A DNA stretch of 64,000 bases. Source: Melastoma dodecandrum (Eukaryota; Streptophyta; Magnoliopsida; Myrtales; Melastomataceae). The DNA is taken from assembly GCA_029817715.1 (NCBI GenBank), contig JARUPY010000397.1, forward strand, positions 5,518,001 to 5,582,000. Direction: 5' to 3'. The position numbers and the translations under genes are program-made. A model generated the notes under the pieces. The model had not been told where the DNA came from, made no database searches, and saw only the letters and a list, made by a program, of their open reading frames with translations. This document shows, in pieces, positions 11,440 to 23,031 of this stretch (position 1 is the stretch's first letter; every line of letters starts with the position of its first letter).

Positions 11440-13632
11440 TGTGGGATCGTTCAGGAACACTAAGAGGGGGGTGAATTAGTGTTTATAACTTTTTCGCCCT
11501 TTCTCAGTGTCAGCGGAAGCATATTGTATCACAGCAGAACGTTTCTCAGAATGAGAACTGCTTTGCTGTAACCGTTACGACTTAATCGTTGGATTCTCGT
11601 ACGAGTGTTGCGCAATCGTAAGGGACACAGTAGTTTATAGTGGTTCGGCCTTAATCGACCTACGTCCACTTTCCACCGTAGAGGTGATTCCACTATTTGA
11701 AAATAATGGGTGCAAAGAGCCCTTGCACTAGGTGTATGCTTCTCTCACAAAGTGAGATTTAGAATCCTGTACAATAGATGATCACTCCTGGCAACGGTCA
11801 TCTCCTCACACAGTGGACGTGTTCTCGTGTCCAGCAGAATGATGCTCACGCTCAGCAGTTGATTGCTCAAAGGATTCGCACACAGCTCGTTGTCGCTTGA
11901 TATAAGCCTGACTATCAAAGCACAAAGACAACGTTGCGTTAGTATATAAATCCTCACAGATAATTCCTTACAGTGAAGAACGACTTCTCGGAGAGCATTC
12001 TGATTCACTGCAAAGGAATGCTTCAGCACTTGTTTGCTCAGAAGAGGATTTCCACAAAGATCTTGTCTCTCCTTAAGATAAATCTGCACTTGCTTAAGAG
12101 ACAACCACAAAGTTGAACCACAAAGACAGAAACCACACAAAAATCACAAAGAAAACCACAAAGACCACTTAGAAGGTATATGTCCTACACTCAGTTCGGA
12201 CGTGCACGGTTACCACAGCCGTGACTCACTGCACTGCACACCCAGTGCCTAGGGTGGAATTTTCCGATCCGTTGGCTTCCACGCAACCTGCTTTACTAAC
12301 CCTCTGTATCAGGCGTTCAAGACTTCTGCACAGCACCCCTGTGCTCGGGAGGACCTCTTTTCACTCCGGCGGCGTTCCCAACTCCTACTCTACCCAGCAG
12401 GCACGAGACTTCTGGCGTGCACCCGCAAGTGTGTGTCTAACTGCTCAAACTCCGTAGGCTCGAGACTTCCCTGCGAAAAGACACGACAAGAACGGCTTCT
12501 TGCCGATGGGTCAGCAACCGGTTACTGCAATCAGCACAGGTATTCACTTAGCTTCCCTCAGACGATTCGCCGGCTGCTCGTTGAACGCACCGAGGACACC
12601 TAGTCCCTCTCACGACGATCAAGGAATCTGAACTCAGCCCCTTGACACCCTCGCACGCAGTTTGCGAGCAATAAGAACCAGGAGACACTTAGCACCTTTC
12701 GCTCTCCATCGACCACTTAGACCACTCAGACCACTCAGCCCACTTAGAAAACGTTCGAAAACGTCAAGAGATTATGTGAGGGTCGTCTGGTATAAAAAGG
12801 AACGAAACAAATAATCGGTTTCCCAAAAACGAATAATTTGTTTCCTAAAATCAGAATACAGGAAGCTGTAATCGTGGATCAGCAACAGGATGCTCAACAG
12901 TCATAATGACCAAGAAGGGAAGGAAATCATTGATGATATTCCTTGCACGTATAATCTGATCTAAACTTTATCAGATTAAATAATGATTATTGATATCATT
13001 AATCACGTAAATATGGAACAATTAAATCCCTTAACGATTGAAATAGGAAAATGAGTTTCCTTATCCAAAATCTTTCTCAAATGACATTGTCTGATTTTCA
13101 CACGTGATTATCAGAATCAGATAATATATTTAATCATTAAATATAATTAGACTGCAATAAGCAAATCTGGAATAATAATTATTCCTTCGTCAGCGCAATA
13201 ACGCAGAATAGTTTCGCTGTAACGCAGCAAGGTCTTTCTTAAGTGTAACGACACATTGCTTAGGTTGCAGCGTAACATTGCCGCAGGATATCCAAGAAAT
13301 ATTTTGTTTCCAAAATTAAACTTGGAAAGCTAATCTCGCAATATTTAGATGCCTAAACATTTATAATGAGATCATTAAGCTAGATTAAATGAACTTGGAC
13401 ACTCAGACGAATGTTCTGAATTAGCCCAAAATAAAATGTGAATATTAGAAAATATGTTTCCATATTTTCAGTGTTTATGCGTAAAATCACAGTAACACTT
13501 TACTATAGCGCAGCAAACTGTAATTGTTACTTGCTGTGGTTCAGCAATACATTTCTCAAGCTCATCACTAAGAATAAGCGAAGTGTTACAGCGACTAGCT
13601 TCTCAAGCTCATCATCAAAACCAGGACTAACA
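11440..13632 (-). repeat. 3' LTR of the Sirevirus element
   Basis: On + starts TGTGGGATCGTTCAGG and ends CCAGGACTAACA. Aligns end to end with 20704-22892. One visible difference is a 21-bp block (about 12591-12615) with CACCTAGTCCCTCTCACG that is replaced by a short alternative in the other copy. Short frames inside it are LTR sequence, not genes. Confidence 0.93.
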
Positions 13633-13647
13633 TTCTCCCCTTTTTGA
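13633..13647 (-). other. Polypurine tract of the Sirevirus element
   Basis: Minus strand reads CAAAAAGGGGAGAA directly before the 3' LTR, the site of plus-strand priming. Confidence 0.8.
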
Positions 13648-13977
13648 TGATGACAAAACATGAAGCGCATAGGGAATAGATCATAGAGCTTGAAACACAA
13701 ACTCAACTCCCCCTGAAATTAAGCAAGCTCCCCTGAGAGTAAACAGGCAGTAGCAACACACTTCTCCCCCTTTTTGTCATATCAAAAAGAAATGGAGGAT
13801 AAAATGGAAACTGCATATATACTTGTGCTGCAAAAATAGCAAAGCACTCAAACAAGTTCGAACATCTTAAATGCATTCAAAAGAAATATAGTGGAGAGAT
13901 ACTCAATCCACTTCAAAGTTATTCAAAATAAAGAACTAGAGTTCTCAACATCAGAAACCACAACAAAGAGAGTCATC
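13648..13977 (-). other. Short interior with extra purine boxes
   Basis: Between the 3' LTR and the env-position ORF. Further purine-tract-like boxes occur near 13708-13737 (CTCCCCCTGAAA and CTCCCCTGAGAG on +) and 13762-13782 (CTCCCCCTTTTTGTCAT on +). Repeated boxes of this form are a Sirevirus feature. Confidence 0.65.
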
Positions 13978-15864
13978 TCAATCCTCGCGCGAGAGTTCCT
14001 TGACAACAGCCATCATCTCCTCAGTCATTTTCTCCAGCTTAGTCAGCCTTTCACCAAAGCCGTCCATCCTTTCCAGGAGACAACGCCTGGTGAAGTTGAT
14101 CTCATCACAGATTGTGGCCATGAGCTTGGAGTAAGAGACATCAGCCTGTGCACCAGTGGTGGCCTTCTCGCGTTTAACATGCCTCTGCTTTTCAGCAGGA
14201 GCAGCTTTGCCGCTTATAGAAGCAGTGATCTCTCGCTTGGAAGGCTTCTTAATGAAAGTACCATCAACAAACTGGTATCCCATGCTTTCAATGGAGGCAT
14301 CTCCAATAACCTGAGTAGTCCAGGTATCCATTTTGTTCAGAGGAATAGCATCATGTCCATAATGTTTCAGAAGAGCCGTGATCACATTTGTGAAAGGAAG
14401 GCCCCTGTTCTCATCTTTGATGCAAGAAGCCATATGGCTGAAGATAATACTTCCTAGATTTCCAGGAATGCCTTTCTTAAGATGGACCAGCAAGTTCCAA
14501 TCACGAGGCATGACTGAATCAACACTTCCCACCCTTGGTGTCAAACAAGACATCTCCACTTTGTGCAGCATTCTGTTGCTGAAGCTCAAAGAGGTGTTCT
14601 GTAAATAGCCAGAGGGTGTGATAGGAACTCCATCACTGATGAGCTGATAGGCTTCCATCTTTCCTTCATTGATCACCCTCAGATTATTGACAAGGTTGGC
14701 ATTAAAAATGCGGCATATGTCAAAGACAGAGTAAACAAACACTTTTCCATCAACGATGGCCCTAATAAACTTGATGTTTGAATCCTCCTTGTAAAAAGTC
14801 AGATTCTCATAGAATTGTTTCACTTTTGAGATAGATCCTATCTCATTGAACTCACAGAAGGTTTTCCAGCTAAGCCATTCAAACAGTTCAGCAATGGTCA
14901 CCTGATGAGCAGTAAGCCAATCAAAGTCCACTCTCTTACAAGCGGTAACATTCCTTGTTTCCAAATTTCTATTTGGCATCAAGTCATCAGCAAGAATTCG
15001 ATTAATTTCAGCCATAGAGATATACTGGTCGATCTCAGGCAGGAAAACATCAGAGTCCGTAGCAAGCTTTTGCTTTTTAGATCCAGTAGGATCAGATTTC
15101 GGAGCACCTGATGAGGAACGCTTTCCTCTTGTGCGAGAAGCAACACCAGTGACATAAGAGTGTGCTTTCTCAGGGAGATGGACATCAGTAACTTCAATCT
15201 CATCCCCAGCATCCTCAGAGAGATCCTTCTCCTTAGGCAACTCTGTCTCCTCATCCTGAGACATATCCTTGTTGCTCGAAGTTTGGTCACCCTCAGAGAC
15301 AGCATCCACCTTAGTAGACGAGGAGTCCTCCTTTTCAGGAGTTCTTTGATTTTCTTCCAAAAGTCCTCCTTCCGATTTTTCAACATCGGGGAGAGTTTCC
15401 TCATCCACCGAGTTTTCAAACACAGTAGCATCGGCCTTGGTCGGAGAGACTTTGTCAGAGGTGCTGACCTTCAAGCCAGCGGAGGGACCCTTGGAGACTT
15501 TGACAGGAGTTGTCTTAGCCTTACCAGCGGTGCCGACCTCAGTTGGTGCCGAAGCAACCATGGATTGAACGGACATCTCCCCCTCAGAAACAGGGGGTTG
15601 TTCCTCAAAACGAGAAACCTTTGAAGTTGCGGCCACAGCCTTGGACTGTTTCTTGGGGGTTGCCTTCCCCTTTCCGGACATTGCCGATTTTGGAGCCATG
15701 GGTGACGAAAGAGGTTCGAAAGATTTTAGGGTTTTGAGAGAAAATGGGTAAAGAGGAGGTTTCGGTGTGACATGATGGTGAAGAAGAACGGTTAATATAT
15801 TTGGAAGTTTTCTTTTGATTTTAGAAAGTGGGAACGTGGAGAACATGGAAGGTAAATCACCCAA
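13978..15864 (-). CDS. Env-position ORF of the Sirevirus element (open, 628 codons)
   Basis: Lies between pol and the 3' LTR, where Sireviruses carry an envelope-like gene. The frame is fully open. The likely start is the Met at 15699 (MAPKSAMSGKGK, 573 residues), because the codons before it look untranslated. Residues about 60-260 are Ser/Lys/Glu/Thr-rich and probably disordered. A folded region follows, with FDWLTAHQVTIAELFEWLSW, KQFYENLTF, VDGKVFVYSVFDICRIFN and LPFTNVITALLKHYGHD. This resembles the plant transposon protein family I know from retrotransposon ORFs. The C-terminus (ERMDGFGERLTKLEKMTEEM) looks like a coiled coil. I see no signal peptide or clear membrane segment, so an envelope function is unproven. 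Confidence 0.75.
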   Translation of the reverse strand: MGDLPSMFSTFPLSKIKRKLPNILTVLLHHHVTPKPPLYPFSLKTLKSFEPLSSPMAPKSAMSGKGKATPKKQSKAVAATSKVSRFEEQPPVSEGEMSVQSMVASAPTEVGTAGKAKTTPVKVSKGPSAGLKVSTSDKVSPTKADATVFENSVDEETLPDVEKSEGGLLEENQRTPEKEDSSSTKVDAVSEGDQTSSNKDMSQDEETELPKEKDLSEDAGDEIEVTDVHLPEKAHSYVTGVASRTRGKRSSSGAPKSDPTGSKKQKLATDSDVFLPEIDQYISMAEINRILADDLMPNRNLETRNVTACKRVDFDWLTAHQVTIAELFEWLSWKTFCEFNEIGSISKVKQFYENLTFYKEDSNIKFIRAIVDGKVFVYSVFDICRIFNANLVNNLRVINEGKMEAYQLISDGVPITPSGYLQNTSLSFSNRMLHKVEMSCLTPRVGSVDSVMPRDWNLLVHLKKGIPGNLGSIIFSHMASCIKDENRGLPFTNVITALLKHYGHDAIPLNKMDTWTTQVIGDASIESMGYQFVDGTFIKKPSKREITASISGKAAPAEKQRHVKREKATTGAQADVSYSKLMATICDEINFTRRCLLERMDGFGERLTKLEKMTEEMMAVVKELSRED

Positions 15865-15959
15865 ATTTTGGCAACAAATAATTCTCTACCAAGAGAGAAA
15901 ATATTATTACGTTTTATCTTATGAGTGAGGATTACAAATTCCTAACTCATCCCGTAAAT

Positions 15960-18900
15960 AATTAAACCTCTCTTTATCAAGTGGTTTAGTAAATATGTCA
16001 GCAAGCTGTTGCTCAGTATTAATATACTGAATATCCACATTGCCATTTTGCACATTGTCACGAAGAAAATGATGTCTCAACTCAATATGCTTAGATCTTG
16101 AGTGATGGACAGGATTTCATGATAAATTAATTGCACTTGTGTTGTCACACATTATTGGAATACTATCAAAATGAAGATCGTAATCTTCAAGTTGTTGTCG
16201 CATCCAAAGTAATTGAGCACAGCAACTTGCTGCTACGACATATTCAGCCTCTGCTGTTGATAAAGCAACAGATGTCTGCTTTTTAGAGAACTAGGAAATT
16301 AACATATTTCCTAGTAATTGACAAGTAAAGGATGTGCTTTTTCTATCAATGCGACATCCAGCGTAGTCAGCATCTGAATATCCTGTAGGATCCAGCAATT
16401 ATCCTCTGGGATACCACAGGCCTAAGCTAACAGTTCCTACGAGGTATCGAAAGATCCTTTTAACTGCAGTAAGATGTGACTCTTTTGGGGCAGACTGATA
16501 TTTAGCGCATAAGCATACGCTAAACATGATATCAGGTCTCGAAACAGTAAGATAGAGTAATGATCCTATCATGCTCCTATATGATTTGGAATCATTCCTT
16601 TCCATCCTCATCTTTCTCAATTTTGGTATTACTGCTAATTGGAGTTAACAGAGGTTTAGCATTCTCAAGATTAAATTTCTTGAGCAACTGTTTGCTGTAT
16701 TTTTCTTGATGGATAAAAATTCCATCTTTGGTTTGTTTGATTTGAAGTCCAAGAATGAAAGTTAGTTCTCCCATGAGACTCATTTCAAATTCTCCTTTCA
16801 TTAGATCAGAGAATTCGGTACATAATTTTTCATTAGTTGAACCAATTATAATGTCGTCAACATATATTTGAGCAACTAGAAGATCAGCATCCTGTTTCTT
16901 GTGAAACAAGGTTGTGTCTATTTTTCCACGCTTATATCCTTTCTCAATGAGAAAAGAACTAAGCTTTTCGTACCATGCTCTTGGTGCTTGCTTAAGCCCA
17001 TACAAGGCTTTAGAGAGCTTATAAACATGATTACGATACTTTGGATCGGTGAATCCAGGAGGTTGTTCAACATACACTTCCTCTTTTAGATCATCATTAA
17101 GGAATGCGCTTTTCACATCCATTTGGAAAAGCTTGAAGTCATTATAGCAAGCATACGCTAAGAGTAGACGTATTGCCTCAAGACGTGCTACAGGAGCAAA
17201 CGTCTCATCATAATTGATACCTTCTTCTTGTGAGTAACCTTTTGCTACAAGTCTAGCTTTGTTTCTCATAACATTTCCCGATTCATCAAGTTTATTTCGA
17301 TAAACCCATTTTGTTCCAATAATGGAACGATTATTGGGTCTAGGTACTAAACTCCAAACTTTGTTTCTCTCAAATTGGTTCAATTCTTCTTGCATTGCAA
17401 GAATCCAATTAGGATCATCAAGCGCATCATCAATGCCTTGAGGTTCATCTTGAGAGATAAAAGCAGAGTGTTCACAGTACAGACCTGCGGTATGTCGGGT
17501 TCGCACTCCTGTGTGCAATGATCCTATTACTTGGTTAATAGGATGTCTTTTCTTATATAAAGGAGAAATATGATCCTCTATCTGTATATCTTGGAAACCA
17601 CCAGAATCATTTTCAGTGTGTACAGTAGGCACTTGCTGTACATCTGCTACAGTATTTCCGTTCGGATTATTTTCAGCAAACATATGCTGAGATGTTTCAT
17701 TTGATACTGTTGTTGAGGATTGTGCTGCTACTTCCACAACAACTTCCTCCTGCGTCAGAGAATCATCAACCTTAACATTAATGGACTCTTCAACAGTTAG
17801 AGTTCTTTTATTAAAAACTCTATATGCTTTGCTCGTAAGGGAGTATCCTAAGAATATGCCCTCATCAGATCGAGCATCAAACTTTCCGACACATCTTTGA
17901 TGGGTCTCAAGATATAGCACTTACTTCCAAATGGATGAAAGTATGAGATATTAGGCTTTCTGCCTTTATATAACTCATAAGGAGTTTTACCTAATGAGTG
18001 TCTCAAATGAATACGATTTGAGATGTAACATGTTGTGCTTACAGCTTCAGCCCGAAGATGTAGCAACTTCACTTTCCAGCAACATGGTTCTCGCCATGTC
18101 TTGTAAGGTTCGATTCTTTCACTCTACAACTCCATTTTGTTGTGGAGTGTATGGAGCAGAGAAATTATGATTGATACCATATTCATCACAAAATGAAGCA
18201 AAGTCATGATTCTCAAATTCAGTACCATGATCCGTTCTTATGCTTCGTAGAGAAACACACCTTTCTCATTTTGAAGTTGTTTGACTAAAGTTTCAAAGGT
18301 TGCAAACGCATCACTTTTGTGAGCTAAGAATTTAACCCAAGTGAATCTGGAAAAGTCATCTACCACAACTAATCCATAACGTTTACCTCCAAGACTTTGA
18401 GTCCTTGTTGGACCAAATAAGTCCATATGAAGTAATTCAAGCGAAGTCTTGCTTGAAATCATATTCTTGCTTTTAAAAGATACCTTTGTTTGTTTGCCAA
18501 TAGCACAAGCATTACATATCTTGTTATTGTCAAACTTGATTTTAGGTAATCCCTTAATAACATCTTTTCTGGCTAGTTTGGACAGCAAGTCATAGTTTGC
18601 ATGTCCCAACCTTCGGTGCCATAGAGTTGCTTCGTCTTTAATGGACATGAGACAATTTTCTCTAGCGGAGATGTTCTTAAAAGACAGGATATAGATGTTC
18701 TTCTTGCGTTCACCAATGAAACACGTAACATCATCCCGTGAAACAGTACATGTTTTCTCATTGAAGGTAACATGATAGCCCTTATCACACAATTGACTAA
18801 TACTAATCAAATTGTGCTGAAGTCCTTTGACATAGAGAACTCCTTCAATGGTGAGGGAGTCAGAACAACAAATGGTTCTTGTTCCTTTAACCATCCCTTT

Positions 18901-19044
18901 TCCATTATCACCAAAAGTGACAGCACCACCATCCTGGAAAACCAAGGAGACATCTCCTGACATGTGCCTCGAACAGCCACTGTCTAAGTACCACACATGG
19001 TCCTTAGCGATGGACTTGAAGCATCCCTGAAATAGAGAAAGAAC
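15960..19044 (-). pseudogene. Sirevirus pol (protease, integrase, RT, RNase H), broken
   Basis: Follows gag in the same frame after one TAA (19045-19047). Protease core WYLDSGCSRHMSGD (about 18950-18996) is followed by the pre-integrase zinc region (LWHRRLGHANYDLLSKL). The integrase keeps HMDLFGPT, then in another frame RSIRTDHGTEFENHDF and PQQNGVVE, with a TGA where Arg is usual. The C-terminal block GKTPYELYKGRKPNISYF follows. RT (about 16600-17920) keeps [34 protein letters not shown] and the active-site YVDDIIIG. RNase H starts at MIGSLLYLTVSRPDIMFSV (about 16560) and decays toward 15960. Frame changes near 18240, 18070, 17915 and 16600 disable it. Confidence 0.88.
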
Positions 19045-20568
19045 TTAAGTAAGTCGTTCTTTCCATTTGACAATAGAACCATCAACTTTAGAAGAAATGC
19101 CGCGCATATCATTTCGCCGCACATGGCAATTTTTAATGAAATGATCTGGCCTTCTACAGTAGTAGCAAAGTCTAGGTAGCCTTTTAATAATATAATGAGA
19201 CTCGCCATTCCTAACATGCGGAGGAAAATATTTCCCATGAGGTGAATGTTTCTCATTTCCAGAATCATGCATCTTATGCATACATAAATCCGTTTTTCTG
19301 TTTGTAGCATCAAGTTGCTGCTGCAGTTCCTCAATCTTTGATTTGGATTCAGAAACCTTCTTTATCGCTTTCTTAGCCTTTGCTGATAACTCTTCCTTAA
19401 GAGAAGCGTTCTCAGCACTCAAGAATTTATTCTCCTTCTTAAGGGCTTTATTGTTTGCGGATAAAGACTCAATTTTATCATAGAGTTCAGAGAAAAGATT
19501 CTCAATATCTTCAGCAGATAGATCAGAAGGTGAGAAAGCATTTACCTTCTCAGTTTCAGCATCAGTTTGCGCCATATAGCAGATGTTTGCTGTTTCGTCA
19601 TCCTGATCTGATTCCTCATCACTATCACTCCAAGATGCCATCATGGCATTTTTTTTGTATTTTGAAGATTTGCCCTTCTTATTCAAAAGTGGGCAATATG
19701 GTCGCATATGACCAGGTTTGTTGCACTCATAGCATACACCACCTTTACTTTGGTGTGGTTTAGTATTCTTCTTTTCAATATCACGCTTTCCCTTAAAGCG
19801 ATTTTTGCGAAGATACCTTTTGAATTTCCTTGCCATCAAGGAGACTTCATCCTCAGAATCAGATGAAGATTCATCCTCAGATTCATCGGACATTTCGACA
19901 TTGCCTTTAAATGCAACAGCATTGGATTTCTTTTCTTCAGTGAACTTGTTCTCATTCTCATAAGCGACAAGAGAACCAAGTAGCTGTTGAAGACTTAAGC
20001 TCGTTAAATCCTTTGCTTCTTCGATTGCCGTTTTCTTGGCTTCCCAAGTTTTAGGCAAAGAGCGAAGTATCTTTCTGACCAACTCAGAATTAGAAATTGT
20101 TTTGCCAAGAGATTCCATGGCATTAGTGATTTCGGTGAGTCTATCAAACATTTGATTAATTGACTCATCCTTTTTCATCTTGAATGCTTCGTATTGAGTT
20201 TCTAATGCATTCACTTTGGATTCCTTGACTTGTTCTGTTCCATCATAGATCAAAGCAAGTCTATCCCACATTTCTTTCGCAGTCTTACAAGTAGAGACGC
20301 GATTGAATTCATTTCCAGCAAGAGCGCACACTAAATAGTGCATTGCTTTAGTATTGAGAGAGATAGTTCTCTTTCTTTCATTCTCATACTGAATGTCGTT
20401 GGGATTAGGTGGAGAAACCGTAAGGTCTCCTTCCATTATAATCTGCCAGCAATCGGCTTCTTTTGCTCCAATGAACAATTTCATTCTCATTTTCCAATAT
20501 GAGAAGTGTTATCCAGCAAAGAGCGGTGGACGTTCGGTCGAATGACCATCAGTCAAGAGCATTGACAT
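19045..20568 (-). pseudogene. Sirevirus gag with early stop
   Basis: The probable native start is the ATG at 20568 (MSMLLTDGHSTERPPLFAG), followed by a TAA near 20510 where relatives have Tyr or Asn. The frame then stays open to 19045. Visible parts: FSYWKMRMKLFI, the UBN2-like gag core (EQVKESKVNALETQYEAF, KILRSLPKTWEAKKTAIEEA), zinc knuckle 1 CYECNKPGHMRPYC (about 19700), a coiled-coil stretch (ELYDKIESLSANNKALKKEN) and zinc knuckle 2 CYYCRRPDHFIKNC (about 19130). Two CCHC knuckles flanking a coiled coil fit Sirevirus gag. A TAA separates it from pol in the same frame; whether that stop was ever read through is unknown. Confidence 0.85.
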
Positions 20569-20688
20569 TCTGCCAAGTACTGAGCAGCACCTTTCTGTGC
20601 TTAATGTAAGACTTTCAGCAGCAAGCTGTTTTGATTCAGCAACAGAGTTCTGTACTAGCAATCACACAGAAAGCTTTCCAGAAAGTTC

Positions 20689-20701
20689 TGCTCTGATACC
20701 A
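20689..20701 (-). other. Primer binding site, initiator tRNA-Met type
   Basis: Minus strand reads TGGTATCAGAGCA, complementary to the 3' end of plant initiator tRNA-Met, two bases inside the 5' LTR end. Confidence 0.9.
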
Positions 20702-20703
20702 AT

Positions 20704-22892
20704 TGTTGGATCGTTCAGGAACACTAAGAGGGGGGTGAATTAGTGTTTATAACTTTATCCCCCTTTCTCAGTGTCAGCGGAAGCGTACTGTATCATAGCA
20801 GAACATTTCTCAGAATGAGAACTGCTTTGCTGTAACCGTTACGACTTAATCGTTGGATTCTCGTACGAGTGTTGCGCAATCGTAAGGGACACAGTAGTTT
20901 ATAGTGGTTCGGCCTTAATCGACCTACGTCGACTTTCCACCGTAGAGGTGATTCCACTATTTGAAAATAATGGGTGCAAAGAGCCCTTGCACTAGGCGTA
21001 TGTTTCTCTCACAAAGTGAGATTTAGAATCCTGTACAATAGATGATCACTCCTGGCAACGGTCAGCTCCTCACACAGTGGACGTCTTCTCGTGTCCAGCA
21101 GAATGATGCTCATGCTCAGCAGTTGATTGCTCAAAGGATTCGCACACAGCTCGTTGTCGCTAGATATAAGCCTAACTATCAAAGCACAAAGACAACGTTG
21201 CGTTAGTATATAAATCCTCACAGATAATTCCTTACAGTGAAGAACGACTTCTCGGAGAGCAGTCGTTTCTGATTCACAGCAAATGAATGCTTCAGCACTT
21301 GTTTGCTCAGAAGATGATTTCCACAAAGATCTTGTCTCTCCTTAAGATAAATCTGCACTTGCTTAAGAGACAACCACAAAGTTGAACCACAAAGACAGAA
21401 ACCACACAAAAATCACAAAGAAAACCACAAAGACCACTTAGAAGGTATACGCCCTATACTCAGTTCGGACGTGCACGGTTACCATAGCCGTGACTCACTG
21501 CACTGCACACCTAATGCCTAGGGTGGAATTTTCCGATCCGTTGGCTTCCACGCAACCTGCTTTACTAACCCTCTGTATCAGGCGTTCAAGACTTCTGCAC
21601 AGCACCCCTGTGCTCGGGAGGACCTCTTTTCACTCCGGCGGCGTTCTCAACTCCTGCTCTACCCTGCAGGCACAAGACTTCTGGCGCGCACCCGCAAGTG
21701 CGTGTCTAACTGCTCAAACTCCGTAGGCTCGAGACTTCCCTGCGAAAAGTCACGACAAGAACGGCTTCTTGCCGATGGGTCAGCAACCGGTTACTGCAAT
21801 CAGCACAGGTATTCACTTAGCTTCCCTCAGACGATTCGTCGGCTGCTCGTTGAACGCACCGTTGAACGCATCAAGGAATCTGAACTCAGCCCCTTGACAC
21901 CCTCGCACGCAGTTTGCGAGCAATAAGAACCTGGAGACACTTAGCACCTTCCGCTCTCCATCGACCACTTAGACCACTCAGACCACTCAGCCACTCAGCC
22001 CACTTAGAAAACGTTCGAAAACGTCAAGAGATTATGTGAGGGTGGTCTGGTATAAAAAGGAATGAAACAAATAATCGGTTTCTAAAAAACGAATAATTTG
22101 TTTCCTAAAATCAGAATACAGGAAGCTGTAATCGTGGATCAGCAACAGGATGCTCAACGGTCATAATGACCAAGAAGGGAATGAAATCAATGATGATATT
22201 CGTTGCACGTATAATCTGATCTAAACTTTATCAGATTAAATAATGATTATTGATATCATTAATCACGTAAATATGGAACAATTAAATCCCTTAACGATTT
22301 AAATAGGAAAATGAGTTTCCTTCTCCAAACTCTTTCTCAAATGACATTGTCTAATTTTCACACGTGATTATCAGAATCAGATAATATATTTAATCATTAA
22401 ATATAATTAGACTGCAATAAGCAAATCTGGAATAATAATTATTCCTTCGTCAGTGCAATAACGCAGAATAGTTTCGCTGTAATGCAGCAAGGTCTTTCTT
22501 AAGTGTAACGACACATTGCTTAGGTTGCAGCGTAACATTGCTGCAGGATATCCAAGAAATATTTTGTTTCCAAAATTAAACTTGGAAAGCTAATCTCGCA
22601 ATATTTAGATGCCTAAACATTTATAATGAGATCATTAAGCTAGATTAAATGAACTTGGACACTCAGAAGAATGTTCTGAATTAGCCCAAAATAAAATGTG
22701 AATATTAGAAAATATGTTTCCATATTTTCAGTGTTTATACGTAAAATCACAGTAACACTTTACTGTAACGCAGGAAACTGTAATTGTTACTTGTTGTGGT
22801 TCAGCAACACATTTCTCAAGCTCATCACTAAGAATAAGCGAAGTGTTACAGCAACTAGCTTCTCAAGTTCATCATCAAAACCAGGACTAACA
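20704..22892 (-). repeat. 5' LTR of the Sirevirus element
   Basis: On + starts TGTTGGATCGTTCAGG and ends CCAGGACTAACA; partner of 11440-13632. It drives minus-strand transcription of the element. Confidence 0.93.
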
Positions 22893-22897
22893 CCTAG
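22893..22897. repeat. Target site duplication CCTAG (right) of the copia element
   Basis: Identical to 11435-11439. Confidence 0.9.
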
Positions 22898-23031
22898 ATC
22901 TCCTACTATGGTCATCAAAGACGTGTCCACTCCGGAAGTGACCGTTGGACAAGCCAGATCCAAACATGTCGGATATCTCTGAAACTACAAGCAACTGGTA
23001 CTCGGAGGTTCGTTGTGTGGTCACTTATTAG
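22898..23031 (-). other. Leader and gag start of the outer gypsy element
   Basis: Short stretch between the copia insertion and the 5' LTR. A gag start can be read on minus at about 22961 (MFGSGLSNGHF). No textbook primer binding site is evident beside the LTR. Confidence 0.5.

Larger units (their letters stand above)
11440..22892 (-). mobile_element. Sirevirus-type Ty1/copia retrotransposon nested in the gypsy element
   Basis: 11,453 bp with LTRs of 2193 and 2189 bp that look nearly identical over long stretches, TG...CA ends and a perfect 5-bp duplication (CCTAG). The minus-strand order is PBS (initiator Met tRNA type), gag with two zinc knuckles, protease, integrase, RT, RNase H, then a separate long ORF before the 3' LTR, and purine tracts GGGGGAGA-type. 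Very long LTRs, an env-position ORF and repeated purine boxes are the Sirevirus hallmarks known to me. Gag-pol has premature stops and several frameshifts, so this copy cannot make its own polyprotein. The similar LTRs mean it is younger than its host element. Confidence 0.92.

Noticed and set aside
12221..12457. 78-codon frame present twice (also 21490-21726)
   Set aside because: Duplicate because it lies in both copia LTRs; LTR sequence, not a gene.
18772..19763. Plus-strand frames across the Sirevirus gag-pol
   Set aside because: Opposite strand of coding sequence with clear zinc knuckles and protease on minus.
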